Positions 35,042 through 43,089 of a stretch of 43,089 bases of DNA are shown here, piece after piece. The stretch is from Campylobacteraceae bacterium (GTDB lineage Bacteria; Campylobacterota; Campylobacteria; Campylobacterales; Sulfurovaceae): contig JALWKO010000051.1 in assembly GCA_027081405.1 (NCBI GenBank), forward strand, positions 1-43,089. Direction: 5' to 3'. Position numbers and translations under genes: made by a program. The notes under the pieces were generated by a model. The model had not been told where the DNA came from. It did no database searches and saw only the letters and a program-made list of their open reading frames with translations. Within the stretch, counting starts at the first letter, position 1, and each line of letters starts with the position of its first letter.

Positions 35042-35130
35042 GGAGTTAGGAGTTAGGAGTGAAGAGTTGTGGTTTGTGTTGCTTCGCAACACTTTCTTTC
35101 TAATGACAAAGAGGGGCGAAGCTCCGTTCA
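35036..35130. repeat. heptads AGGAGTT plus GTTGC hairpin (copy E)
   Basis: AGGAGTT-type heptads (35040-35068) begin at the aldolase stop codon. Then a perfect hairpin GTGTTGC-TTC-GCAACAC (35076-35092), and GGGGC-GAA-GCTCC near 35112-35124. Confidence 0.7.
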
Positions 35131-35164
35131 AAAGACAAACGACGAATTAAAGCAAGGAAACAGA

Positions 35165-36559
35165 ATGACCCATTACGATCTCATCGTTATCGGCGCCGGT
35201 CCCGGCGGCACGCCTGCCGCGACGGCGGCGGCGCAGTTCGGCAAAAAGGTGCTCCTCGTCGACAAGCGCGGTGAACCGGGGGGCGAATGCCTTTTTGAGG
35301 GATGCATCCCCTCCAAGATCCTCGAAAACGCCGCCAATCGTTACGCGATGCTTCAAAATGCCGGAGCGTTTCATATCGACCTGGAGGGGGTGCCCCAGAT
35401 CCACTGGGAGCAGGTGATCGCCGACAAAGAGGCGCTGCTCCAAAAACGCTCCCAGGCGGCACTGAAGCAGATCGAGGCGATGCCGACCCTCGATTTTCTG
35501 GGCGGTGAGGCGACCTTTGTCGACGAGCGTACCATCGAGGTGAACGGCGAGCGTTATACCTTCGACAAGGCGATCGTCGCTACAGGGTCGCGTGCGCATA
35601 TTCCGCCGCTGAAAGGCGAGGGGGTGGCGCATGCCTGGACCAATGCCGATATTTTCAAGCAGTCGAAGCTCCCTGAGGAGATCGCCTTTATCGGCGCCGG
35701 GGCGATCAGCTGCGAACTGATACAGATGTTCGCCAAGCTGGGGGTCAAATGCCACCTCCTCGAGCGAGGACCCCGTATCCTCAAGCGGATCGACGAAGAG
35801 GCGGCACTGGCAGTGCAGAAACGGATGCAGGAGCAGGGGATCGACGTGATCCTGAATGTCACCTTTGGCGAAATCGACGGTGAAGCGGGCGATTTTACGA
35901 TCCATTACGAACAAAACGGCGAAAAAAAGAGCCTCAAAGTCCCCCACGTGCTCATCGCCGCGGGCCGGGCGGCCAATGTGGAGGGAATAGGCCTGGAAAA
36001 GGCGGGAGTTGAATACGACCGACACGGCATCAAAGTCGACGAGACACTTCAGACCTCCCAGCCCTACATCTACGCCGTGGGTGACTGTGCTGTCGGACCC
36101 AAATTCGCTCACTGGGCGACCTATGAAGCGGGCATCGCCATCCACAATCTTTTCGCCCCGATGAAGCACAAGGTGGACGAGGGTAAACTGAGCTGGGTGC
36201 TTTTCAGTGATCCGCAGATCGCTTCGGCCGGACTCACGGAGGCCGATGCCGCCAAAGCGGGGATCGACGTGACGGTGGAGAAATACGACTACCGCATCGA
36301 TGCCCGGGCTCAGATCGACAAGGATCCGGAAGGGTTCATCAAATTCGTCATCGAGAATCAAAGCGGCGTCATCAAAGGGGTGCAGGTGCTCAGCTACGAT
36401 GCCTCCAGTCTCAGCGGCGAAGCGTCGCTGATCGTCGCCAACGGGCTTAAGCCGATGGATGTGATGCGAACGATCCATCCCCACCCGACTTTGACCGAAG
36501 GGTTCGGTAAACTCTCACAAAAGATCTTTTTCCAATCGATGATGAAACGGGGGCGCTGA
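35165..36559 (+). CDS. dihydrolipoyl dehydrogenase-like FAD/NAD(P) oxidoreductase
   Basis: A 464-residue class I pyridine nucleotide-disulfide oxidoreductase. FAD motif GAGPGG (10-15); redox disulfide Cys42-x4-Cys47 in GECLFEGCIPSK; NAD motif GAGAISCEL; second FAD site YAVGDC; C-terminal HPHPTLTE with the active-site His and Glu. This fits dihydrolipoyl dehydrogenase; mercuric reductase is unlikely, as the extra cysteines are missing. ATG 35165 follows AAGGA. The next gene overlaps its stop by 1 nt. No 2-oxoacid dehydrogenase subunits are adjacent, so the lipoyl partner is unknown. Confidence 0.85.
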   Translation: MTHYDLIVIGAGPGGTPAATAAAQFGKKVLLVDKRGEPGGECLFEGCIPSKILENAANRYAMLQNAGAFHIDLEGVPQIHWEQVIADKEALLQKRSQAALKQIEAMPTLDFLGGEATFVDERTIEVNGERYTFDKAIVATGSRAHIPPLKGEGVAHAWTNADIFKQSKLPEEIAFIGAGAISCELIQMFAKLGVKCHLLERGPRILKRIDEEAALAVQKRMQEQGIDVILNVTFGEIDGEAGDFTIHYEQNGEKKSLKVPHVLIAAGRAANVEGIGLEKAGVEYDRHGIKVDETLQTSQPYIYAVGDCAVGPKFAHWATYEAGIAIHNLFAPMKHKVDEGKLSWVLFSDPQIASAGLTEADAAKAGIDVTVEKYDYRIDARAQIDKDPEGFIKFVIENQSGVIKGVQVLSYDASSLSGEASLIVANGLKPMDVMRTIHPHPTLTEGFGKLSQKIFFQSMMKRGR

Positions 36560-36798
36560 TGGCACACAAAAGAACCAAACCGAAATCTTTCAACTGGTCT
36601 CGCTACTGGAAAGTCTCTTTCGTCTATTTCGTCGTCTTCGTGATGATCGTGTCACTCATCGACTACTATGCGATGATGGCCTTCAACTTCCTCTGGCTTC
36701 TGGCACTCTCCGCCGTGACGGCATTGATCGTGGGCTATGTGCACGTCAAAAGTGGGAAAAAAGACCACGTTGACGAAGTGGCGGAGGAGCTTCTTTAG
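36559..36798 (+). CDS. small two-helix membrane protein
   Basis: A 79-residue protein with a basic N-terminus (HKRTKPKSFNWSRYWK) and two membrane helices (about 18-36 and 43-62), then a charged tail. Its ATG overlaps the upstream stop (TGATG), so it is coupled to the flavoprotein gene. No family was recognised. It may anchor or regulate the oxidoreductase at the membrane (inference). Confidence 0.75.
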   Translation: MAHKRTKPKSFNWSRYWKVSFVYFVVFVMIVSLIDYYAMMAFNFLWLLALSAVTALIVGYVHVKSGKKDHVDEVAEELL

Positions 36799-36940
36799 GT
36801 CATTTAGAGTCATTAGAAGTCATTTTGCACGCTACGCGTGCAGCGATTTATGGGAGAGATATAGTTTTCTTTAATGACTACGAATGACTGGGCGAAGCCC
36901 AAAATGACCATAAATGACCGGCGCAAAGCGCCAAATGACT
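36797..36940. repeat. GTCATT / AATGAC repeats with three hairpins (copy F)
   Basis: Three GTCATT units (36799-36825), perfect hairpin GCACGC-TAC-GCGTGC (36827-36841), AATGACTACGAATGAC, hairpin TGGGC-GAA-GCCCA (36889-36901), AAATGACC twice, and hairpin GGCGC-AAA-GCGCC (36920-36932). Confidence 0.7.
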
Positions 36941-37030
36941 TTTCACTGTTTGTAACGCAGGTTGCATTGAAGATAACGCTAAAAGGTTACACTTTTAAGT
37001 GTGACAAAAAAATATGCATGGAGGTGCACG

Positions 37031-37597
37031 ATGTGGAACTATGGGATGCTGCCCGACGACGGGCAGTTGATCGCGAAATTTTCCAAACACGCGACGATCG
37101 CGGGAATCGTCATGACGATCCTAGGGATCCTGGCGATCGTCTATCCCTTTAGTGGAGCGCTCTTTACCGTGGCGTTCGTCGCCTGGCTGATGATCTTCGG
37201 CGGGGTGATGGCGGGCTTCGCCACGGCCAAGACCAACCCCAAAGACTGGCTGGGGTGGCTCAAAGCCTTCATCCTGATCGTGACGGGTGTGCTGATGATT
37301 TTCATGCCCGGCGTCGGAATCCAGGCGATCGCGCTGATCCTGGCGATCTATTTCCTCATGGATACCTTCGCCGGGTTCGCCATGGGTTCGATGATGCGGC
37401 CCCTCAAAGGGTGGTGGCTCTGGACCCTCAACGGGGTGCTGTCGTTGATTCTGGCCATCATTTTCCTGACCTCCTGGATCAACGTGGCCCAGACCGCGTG
37501 GCTGATCGGGATTTTCGTGGGGATCAGCCTCCTTTTTGACGGCGTGGTTCTCCTGGTCATGGGGAACCGCTTCAAAAAACTCGCTTCGGAAAAATGA
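37031..37597 (+). CDS. HdeD family membrane protein (DUF308)
   Basis: A 188-residue protein with six membrane helices and short loops, the HdeD/DUF308 pattern (GIVMTILGILAIVYP, FGGVMAGF, NGVLSLILAIIF). In E. coli HdeD is linked to acid resistance at high cell density. ATG 37031 is chosen for the strong GGAGG 7-8 nt upstream; the frame from 37001 is rejected. It lies between a repeat region and enolase. With YfdX and the proton ATPase it adds to an acid/pH-stress theme (inference). Confidence 0.85.
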   Translation: MWNYGMLPDDGQLIAKFSKHATIAGIVMTILGILAIVYPFSGALFTVAFVAWLMIFGGVMAGFATAKTNPKDWLGWLKAFILIVTGVLMIFMPGVGIQAIALILAIYFLMDTFAGFAMGSMMRPLKGWWLWTLNGVLSLILAIIFLTSWINVAQTAWLIGIFVGISLLFDGVVLLVMGNRFKKLASEK

Positions 37598-37664
37598 TCA
37601 CTCTTCGCAGCGGGCCGGAGTGTTCCGGTCCGCTCCGCTTCGTACGATGTAGAAAGGATCCAGC

Positions 37665-38942
37665 ATGGCAGCTACATCCATCGCCGACATCGGGGCGATC
37701 GAGATACTGGATTCCCGCGGCAATCCCACTGTCCGTGTCTTCGTGACGCTGGAGGATGGGACGCGGGTGAGCACGTCGGTCCCTTCGGGGGCCAGCACCG
37801 GTGAGCACGAAGCCGTGGAACTGCGTGACGGCGACCCGGCCCGCTACGGGGGCAAGGGGGTGCTCAAAGCCTGCAACAATGTCAACGAGGTGATCGCTCC
37901 GGCCCTCAAGGGGATGGATGCGAGGGAGCAGCTGCTCATCGACCGGACCATGATCGAACTTGACGGTACCGAGAACAAGGGGCATCTGGGGGCCAACGCG
38001 ATTCTGGGGGTCTCCATGGCCGTGGCCAAAGCGGCCGCCGCGGCGGAGGGCGAAGAGCTCTACCGCTATCTGGGCGGCAGCGAGTCCCGTCGTCTGCCGG
38101 TGCCTTGCATGAACATCCTCAATGGCGGAGAACATGCCGACAACAGCGTCGATTTCCAGGAATTTATGGCGGTGCCCCACGGGGCGCCCACCTTCGGCGA
38201 AGGGCTCCGCTATGTCGCCGAGACCTTCCATACCCTCAAAAAGATCCTGGAGGTCAAAGGCTACTCCACCGCCGTCGGGGACGAAGGGGGCTTCGCCCCC
38301 AACCTGAAAAGCAACGAGGAGGCCATCGAGCTGATCGTCGAAGCGATCGAAAAGAGCGGCTACAAGCCCGGCATCGATATCTCCATCGCCATCGACAGCG
38401 CCGCCACCTCCTTCTCCACCGACAAAAAGGGGCACTACGACCTGCGATGGTCGGGTGCCGGCAAAATGACCAGCGACGATCTGATCGCCCTGGCCAAGGA
38501 GTGGGTGGCCAAATACCCCATCATCCTCTGGGAAGACCCCCTGGCCGAGGAGGATTGGGAGGGCTTTGCCAAATTCACCGCCGAGCTGGGGGATAAGATT
38601 GAAGTGGTGGGCGACGATATCTTCGTCACCAACACCAAATTTATCCGGCGCGGCATCGAACAGCACACCGCCAACGCCTCGCTGATCAAGCTCAATCAGA
38701 TCGGCTCCGTCACCGAGACGGTAGATGCGGTGCGGCTGTGCATCGAGCACGGCTGGCGGGCCTTCCTCTCCCACCGCTCCGGTGAGACGGCCGATACCTT
38801 CTTGGCCGATTTCGCCGTGGCGATGGGGACGGGACATCTCAAGAGTGGCTCCGCTTCCCGCAGCGAACGCCTGGCCAAATACAATCGGATCCTGGAGATC
38901 GAAGCCCAGTTGGGAGCGGACGCTCTGTATTACTGGAAATAA
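37665..38942 (+). CDS. eno: enolase
   Basis: A 425-residue protein of normal length. Typical motifs: [73 protein letters not shown], the catalytic-Lys segment [13 protein letters not shown] and [18 protein letters not shown]. It interconverts 2-phosphoglycerate and PEP. It forms, with ppsA and the aldolase, a gluconeogenic neighbourhood. GAAAGGA lies 5-10 nt before the ATG. Confidence 0.97.
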   Translation: MAATSIADIGAIEILDSRGNPTVRVFVTLEDGTRVSTSVPSGASTGEHEAVELRDGDPARYGGKGVLKACNNVNEVIAPALKGMDAREQLLIDRTMIELDGTENKGHLGANAILGVSMAVAKAAAAAEGEELYRYLGGSESRRLPVPCMNILNGGEHADNSVDFQEFMAVPHGAPTFGEGLRYVAETFHTLKKILEVKGYSTAVGDEGGFAPNLKSNEEAIELIVEAIEKSGYKPGIDISIAIDSAATSFSTDKKGHYDLRWSGAGKMTSDDLIALAKEWVAKYPIILWEDPLAEEDWEGFAKFTAELGDKIEVVGDDIFVTNTKFIRRGIEQHTANASLIKLNQIGSVTETVDAVRLCIEHGWRAFLSHRSGETADTFLADFAVAMGTGHLKSGSASRSERLAKYNRILEIEAQLGADALYYWK

Positions 38943-38970
38943 TGCCCGGCCCTCTTCGGAGGAGGGCATT
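38941..38970 (+). terminator. hairpin after enolase
   Basis: AATGCCC/GGGCATT arms with an inner CTC-TTCG-GAG tetraloop stem starting at the stop codon. No U-tract; a second CCCGAT/ATCGGG hairpin follows. Confidence 0.45.
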
Positions 38971-39055
38971 GGTCCCGATTTATCATCGGGTAGGTGAATA
39001 GGGACGAGTGCCCCACGGCAGTCATATCAATAAATATTAAAACAATACACTAGGG

Positions 39056-40405
39056 ATGGATATGTCATCACAAAACGGCAAAGCCAAAGCCTTCGGACTC
39101 TGGAGCGCGATCTTTCTTGGGATCGGCTCCATGGTGGGGGCGGGGATCTTCATCGTCATCGGCCAAGCCGGAGCCATCGCCGGCAATATCGTCTGGCTCT
39201 CCTTCGTCCTGGGAGGCATCGCCGCGGGGCTGAGCGGCTACTCTCTGGCCAAACTGGCGCTACGCTACCCCTCTCGGGGCGGGATCGTGGAGTATCTGGT
39301 CCAGGGCTACGGCGAAGGGGTCTTCTCCGGGGCGGCCAGCGTGCTCTTTTATTTCTCCGGACTCATCGCCATCGCCGCCATCGCCAAAAGTTTCGGCACC
39401 TACGCCGCGACCTTCTGGCATGCGCAAGCCGAGGGCTGGGTGGTGGATGCTTTCGCTCTGGGGATCCTGGGGTTTTTCCTCCTGGTCAACCTCGTCGGCG
39501 CGACCTTCGTGGCCCGTTCGGAGAATCTCATCGTCCTCATCAAAGTGACGATCCTCGTTGTCTTCGCCGTGGCGGCCCTCTTTACGATCAAACCCCAATA
39601 CCTCTCCGCTTCCGCGATGCCGCCGCTCAAAGACATGCTTTTCGCTACGGGACTGACCTTTTTCGCCTATCAAGGTTTCAGCGTCATCACCAATACGGTG
39701 GAGGATATGGAAAACCCTGCCCGGACGATGATGCGGGCGATGATGGGGGCGATCGCCATCGTGGCGCTGCTCTATATCGTTACTGCCGTGGCGGTGCTGG
39801 GGAATCTCCCTCTCGAGAAGGTGATCGAGACCAAAGACTACGCCCTGGCAGAGGCGGCCAAACCGGTCTTTGGGGTCTGGGGCTTCAAGATCATGGCGGC
39901 CACGGCGCTGCTGGCCACCGCCTCGGCGATCAACGCGTCGCTCTACGCCACCGCCGACATCGGCTATACCATGGCCAAAGAGGGCAATCTTCCCAAGATC
40001 TACAGCTACAACGTCTTCCGCTCCTTCGAGGGGCTCATCATCAGCGTAGCTCTGATCGTGCCGTTGGTGCTCTTTTTTGACCTGACGGCGGTGACCACAG
40101 TGGCGGCTCTGGCGGTGCTGGTGGTGCAGGGGCTCACCCACGTGGGGCATCTGATGCGGCTCAAAGAGACCGGAGCCAACCCGATCCTGGTGGCGCTGGC
40201 GGCCCTGGCGATGTTTGCCATCTCGGGGATGACGCTGGTCTATACCAGCCGCCACGAACCGATGATCGGCTACTATCTGATGGGAGCATTTGCGCTGGCC
40301 TTTCTGGTCGAGATCGGGCTCCGTTTGGCGACGAAGCGGATCGTCAGCCGGCAGATCGTGGACTTGTTCAACCTTAAGAGATGGGAAGAGGAGAAACGGA
40401 TATGA
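39056..40405 (+). CDS. APC superfamily amino-acid permease
   Basis: A 449-residue inner-membrane protein with about 12 helices. The first helix holds IGSMVGAGIFIVIGQAG, the substrate-backbone-binding GAGIF motif of APC permeases; FFAYQGFSVITNTVEDMENPAR in the middle is also typical. The substrate is unknown, probably amino acids. ATG 39056 or 39062 may start it; an AGGG site suits the second. Its stop overlaps the start of the next permease gene by 4 nt, suggesting equimolar production. Confidence 0.88.
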   Translation: MDMSSQNGKAKAFGLWSAIFLGIGSMVGAGIFIVIGQAGAIAGNIVWLSFVLGGIAAGLSGYSLAKLALRYPSRGGIVEYLVQGYGEGVFSGAASVLFYFSGLIAIAAIAKSFGTYAATFWHAQAEGWVVDAFALGILGFFLLVNLVGATFVARSENLIVLIKVTILVVFAVAALFTIKPQYLSASAMPPLKDMLFATGLTFFAYQGFSVITNTVEDMENPARTMMRAMMGAIAIVALLYIVTAVAVLGNLPLEKVIETKDYALAEAAKPVFGVWGFKIMAATALLATASAINASLYATADIGYTMAKEGNLPKIYSYNVFRSFEGLIISVALIVPLVLFFDLTAVTTVAALAVLVVQGLTHVGHLMRLKETGANPILVALAALAMFAISGMTLVYTSRHEPMIGYYLMGAFALAFLVEIGLRLATKRIVSRQIVDLFNLKRWEEEKRI

Positions 40406-41610
40406 TCGCCAATATCATCGTCATCACCGCGACATTGGTACTGACGCTGCTGCTCTTTTCCAAACCGGTAGAGAAGAGCTCTTGGTGGGCCGCGACGGTG
40501 ATCCCGCTGGCCTCTATCATCGGGAGCGGCTTTCTGGTCGTCGCGCCGATTTTGCAGATGAGTATGGGGCGTTATGCGGCCTTCGCCATAGCGGGGCTGG
40601 TGACGCTAGCCTATCTCATCGGGGCGGCGATCCGATTCAATATCCGCTGGGTCGAGCCCAAACTGGCGGCGGGGACCCTGCATCCGGCTCCAAGGAGCCT
40701 GGAGATTCTCTCCCAGTGGGCGCTCTCTTTTGCCTATGTGGTTTCGGTTACCTACTATCTGGCGCTTTTTGGGGACTTTCTGCTGCGGGGCGTCAACGTG
40801 GTCAATCCAACCCTCTCCCATATCATCACGACGGCAGTACTGATCTTCATAGCCGTTTACGGCCGGCACCGGGGCTTCAATTTTCTGGGGCGTTTCGAAG
40901 CGCTGAAACTGGGAATCATCGGAGGACTCCTGGCCGGTCTGGTCTGGGGAAACTGGAAAGTGTGGGAAGCGAGGATCTGGCATTTGCCCGCTTCGGGGAA
41001 CCCGACGCTGCACGACTGGCGGATATTGCTGGGGATGTTGATCGTGGTGCAGGGCTTCGAGACTTCCCGCTATCTGGGGGACAAGTTTCCCCCCAAACTC
41101 CGCATTCGCACCATGCGTTACGCCCAGTGGATCAGCGGGGGGATCTATGTGGTCTATATCGCGTTGATGCTTTATTATTTCAACTATCCCCTTCCGCCCC
41201 AGGGACAGGATACGGCGATCATCACCCTGAGCAAACATGTGGCTTTGGTACTGCCGGTGATGCTGCTGGTCTTGGCGCTCATCGCCCAGTTCGACGCGGC
41301 CATCGCCGATGCCCAGGGAGGCAGCGGACTCTTGGAAGAGCTGAGCCGCCGCCGGATTACGCTGGCGACAGGCTATCTGATCATCGCTGCAGGCGGCATA
41401 TTGATCGTCTGGAGCTCCAATATCTTCCAGATCATCACCTACGCCTCCCAGGCTTTTGCCGTCTACTATATGCTTCAGAGTATGGTGGCGGCGTTGACGG
41501 CGGCCAAGCACGAGGATATTCCCCATCGCTGGAGTAAATTTTTCGGCTTTGCGTTGGTGGCGGCGATGGCGGCGACGGTGGTACTCTTCGGAATTCCTGC
41601 CGGAGGGTGA
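40402..41610 (+). CDS. multi-helix membrane transporter, APC-superfamily-like (coupled)
   Basis: A 402-residue protein with about 10-11 hydrophobic segments. It lacks GAGIF but has IIGSGFLVVAPIL in its second helix and QGFETSRYLGDKFP, comparable with the mid-region QGF motif of the permease before it, so distant APC-fold kinship is likely. ATG 40402 follows GAGGAG and overlaps the upstream stop (ATGA). The pair may form a two-component carrier or two carriers made together. The substrate is unknown. Confidence 0.72.
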   Translation: MIANIIVITATLVLTLLLFSKPVEKSSWWAATVIPLASIIGSGFLVVAPILQMSMGRYAAFAIAGLVTLAYLIGAAIRFNIRWVEPKLAAGTLHPAPRSLEILSQWALSFAYVVSVTYYLALFGDFLLRGVNVVNPTLSHIITTAVLIFIAVYGRHRGFNFLGRFEALKLGIIGGLLAGLVWGNWKVWEARIWHLPASGNPTLHDWRILLGMLIVVQGFETSRYLGDKFPPKLRIRTMRYAQWISGGIYVVYIALMLYYFNYPLPPQGQDTAIITLSKHVALVLPVMLLVLALIAQFDAAIADAQGGSGLLEELSRRRITLATGYLIIAAGGILIVWSSNIFQIITYASQAFAVYYMLQSMVAALTAAKHEDIPHRWSKFFGFALVAAMAATVVLFGIPAGG

Positions 41611-41652
41611 GGCGAATTGATGTATCATTCTGGAAAGAGTAGGGAATGATTC

Positions 41653-41681
41653 CGTCATCCTGAGCTTGACTCAGGATGACG
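41653..41681. repeat. perfect 12-bp palindrome, CGTCATCCTGAG type
   Basis: CGTCATCCTGAG / CTCAGGATGACG with a 5-nt loop. It is related to one arm of the repeat at 29872-29950. It could also terminate the permease operon. Confidence 0.65.
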
Positions 41682-41746
41682 AATAGGGTTTCATTGAGTT
41701 TCAAAAGGGGATAGGATAGTCGATCGATCGGGAGCGGGTCAGGGAA

Positions 41747-42061
41747 TTGGCACAAAGGCTTCGGGAGACGGAAGAGGCACTTTACCGTGAACTTCGGGAG
41801 GAAAAAGAGAAGATCACCTGCGATTTTGACGAAGAGCGGATTGGCCTCTGGGACTATATTCGTCGGGGGAGGATCTCCTACGGGTTGACCGCTCCGGTGA
41901 TCTACGGGATGATCGTCCCCGCTGCGATCCTCGATCTGAGTGTCACGATCTATCAGGCGGTCTGTTTCCCCGTTTACGGCATTCCCAAAGTGCGGCGTCG
42001 GGACTATATCGCTGACCTGCTCCCCGAATTTCAGGCCAAATCCAAAGTTAGTCTACAATAA
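41747..42061 (+). pseudogene. conserved membrane protein gene, 3' end replaced by IS3 element
   Basis: About 90 native residues: a charged coiled N-terminus (REEKEKITCDFDEERIG) and a membrane region ending LSVTIYQAVCFPVYGIPKVRRRDYI. I recall proteobacterial proteins of about 190 residues with this stretch (LDLWVTLYQAICFPIYGI) that go on with VIDRHKLAYLNAIEK. Here the match stops after RRRDYI at about 42012, and the remaining codons read from IS sequence to a stop at 42061. The first usable start is TTG 41747; the frame is open from 41720 without a canonical start, so the true start is uncertain. The product is probably non-functional. Confidence 0.65.
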
Positions 42062-42084
42062 CCCTACTAACGGAGGATTCGACC

Positions 42085-42348
42085 ATGAAAAAACGATTTA
42101 CCCAGGAGCAGATCGTTGCGATCTTGCAAGAGGCACAGCGTGCCGATACCCAGCGAGAGGTGATTCGCAAATACAATATCAGTGAACAGACCTTCTACAA
42201 GTGGAAGCGGACCTACGGGGGAATGAGCGTCTCGGAGGTCAAACGGCTCAAAGCCCTGGAAAAGGAAAACGCCAAACTCAAAAAGCTGTTAGCCGAGCAG
42301 ATGCTGATCAACGAAGCACTCAAGGAGATTACGGAAAAAAAGTGGTGA
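42085..42348 (+). CDS. IS3-family transposase OrfA
   Basis: An 87-residue helix-turn-helix protein (FTQEQIVAILQEAQ, ISEQTFYKWKRTYGGM) with a C-terminal leucine-zipper-like helix (LKALEKENAKLKKLLAEQML). It binds IS ends and is usually fused to OrfB by -1 frameshifting. GGAGG precedes ATG 42085. The stop lies 3 nt after a GAAAAAAAG run that can serve as slippery site. Confidence 0.93.
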   Translation: MKKRFTQEQIVAILQEAQRADTQREVIRKYNISEQTFYKWKRTYGGMSVSEVKRLKALEKENAKLKKLLAEQMLINEALKEITEKKW

Positions 42349-43089
42349 CGCCTGCTGCGAAGAAAGAGGCGGTGCGCATGATGATGCACCGTGGTATCTC
42401 CCAGCGGCAGGCGTGCCGTGTGCTTGGGGTAAATCGATCCCTGCTTGCCTATACCCCGAAGCAGCCCGTCAAAGACAAAGCACTGATGGAGTTGGTTAAA
42501 GCCCTGAGTGAAGCATATCCGCGCTTTGGCTACAGGCGTATCGGTGCGATACTGGCCTGGCAACAGAAGGAGCCGATCAACGCCAAACGGGTCTATCGGA
42601 TCTGGAGGATGCTCAATCTGCAATTACCCAGGCGCAGACCCAAAAAGAAACGACCGGGCAGTGCCCCCATCACTCCGATCAGTACCCATGCAAACCATGT
42701 CTGGAGTTACGATTTCGTCAGTGACCGCACGGCAGACGGAAGAAAGCTCAAGATCCTGGCGGTGGTGGACGAATATACAAGAGAGTGTTTGGCGCTTGAA
42801 GTGGCTTCCTCGATTCGATCAGACCATGTAATCGATACCCTTGGCAGGCTCATGAGCCTTTACGGCAAGCCCGCCTTTATCCGCTCGGACAACGGACCGG
42901 AGTTTACGGCCAAGGCGGTGATCAAATGGCTCACAAGCCATCGCATCGGTCCGGCATTTATCGAACCGGGATCTCCCTGGCAAAACGGCTACATCGAAAG
43001 CTTCAACGGAAAATTCAGAGATGAATGTCTGAGCAGAGAATGGTTCGCAAGCAAAAAAGAGGCCCAGGTCATCATCGAACAGTGGCGGC
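42342..43089 (+). CDS. IS3-family transposase OrfB, DDE integrase (partial, 3' end outside window)
   Basis: Open from GTG 42342 to the window edge (249 codons), in the -1 frame relative to orfA. An HTH_21-like segment (SEAYPRFGYRRIGAIL) is followed by the rve integrase core: first Asp in VWSYDFVSD, second in RSDNGPEF, Glu in NGYIESFNGKFRDECL. All three DDE residues are present, so the visible part looks intact. The frame joins orfA cleanly by a -1 slip on A-AAA-AAG (42336-42342), giving an OrfAB fusion starting EKKVVTPAAKK. Confidence 0.92.
   Translation, partial: MVTPAAKKEAVRMMMHRGISQRQACRVLGVNRSLLAYTPKQPVKDKALMELVKALSEAYPRFGYRRIGAILAWQQKEPINAKRVYRIWRMLNLQLPRRRPKKKRPGSAPITPISTHANHVWSYDFVSDRTADGRKLKILAVVDEYTRECLALEVASSIRSDHVIDTLGRLMSLYGKPAFIRSDNGPEFTAKAVIKWLTSHRIGPAFIEPGSPWQNGYIESFNGKFRDECLSREWFASKKEAQVIIEQWR

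Larger units (their letters stand above)
42013..43089 (+). mobile_element. IS3-family insertion sequence (left end and transposase; right end outside window)
   Basis: The left end is placed at TGACCTGCTCCCCG (42013), which has the TG start and C-rich tip usual for IS3 elements and coincides with the break in the interrupted gene. It contains orfA and orfB in overlapping frames. The right inverted repeat and target duplication lie beyond the window. Confidence 0.85.

Noticed and set aside
41465-41755. Minus-strand ORF after the permease genes
   Set aside because: Antisense, crosses a palindromic repeat and lacks protein features.

Overview
The window is a stretch of GC-rich bacterial chromosome, most likely from a chemolithotrophic Campylobacterota of the Sulfurovum/Nitratifractor type. 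This is inferred from gene content: an LpxB with the campylobacterial N-terminus, a futalosine-type menaquinone decarboxylase, NirA with NarK, PEP synthase plus archaeal-type aldolase plus enolase as used by reverse-TCA autotrophs, PPK2, and YfdX and HdeD stress proteins. No rRNA, tRNA or CRISPR array was found.

Layout. 1-4.9 kb: a nitrate/nitrite assimilation block, with a PP2C-Ser/Thr kinase fusion (cut by the window edge), a NarK-type transporter and, divergently, nitrite reductase NirA. 5.3-9.6 kb: lpxB, a UbiD-family decarboxylase, a 2-Cys peroxiredoxin and a PerR-like repressor with a folded leader. 10-11.2 kb: aspartate aminotransferase. 11.36-17.15 kb: the most striking locus. A GEMM-I (cyclic-di-GMP) riboswitch with its own extended -10 promoter precedes three consecutive secreted helical proteins that carry PilJ/NarX-like AGRQRMLSQR motifs, then a membrane hybrid histidine kinase with a NIT-like periplasmic domain. 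17.2-22.6 kb: trxC, a YqiA-like esterase coupled to a PolX whose PHP exonuclease site is lost, an L,D-transpeptidase and a beta-CASP ribonuclease. 22.6-31.3 kb: a P-type proton ATPase, PPK2, an MgtC/DUF4010 membrane protein, a LOG protein, YfdX, DedA and a ferritin-like diiron protein. 31.5-39 kb: central carbon genes (ppsA, a coupled 60-residue ORF, aldolase, a lipoamide-dehydrogenase-like flavoprotein, a small membrane protein, HdeD, enolase). 39-41.6 kb: two translationally coupled APC-type permeases. 41.7 kb to the end: a conserved membrane-protein gene truncated by an IS3-family element that runs off the window.

Many intergenic gaps are filled with a modular repeat: short degenerate tandem arrays of 7 or 8 nt alternating with small perfect GC-rich hairpins, in a similar order at several loci. 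One 49-nt module occurs twice, can fold as a closed two-hairpin (three-way) structure, and shows a compensatory base-pair change between copies.

The main functional hypothesis is that cyclic-di-GMP, through the riboswitch, controls a periplasmic nitrate/nitrite-type sensing system (three soluble P-box proteins plus a NIT-like kinase) in an organism that also imports and reduces nitrate/nitrite.
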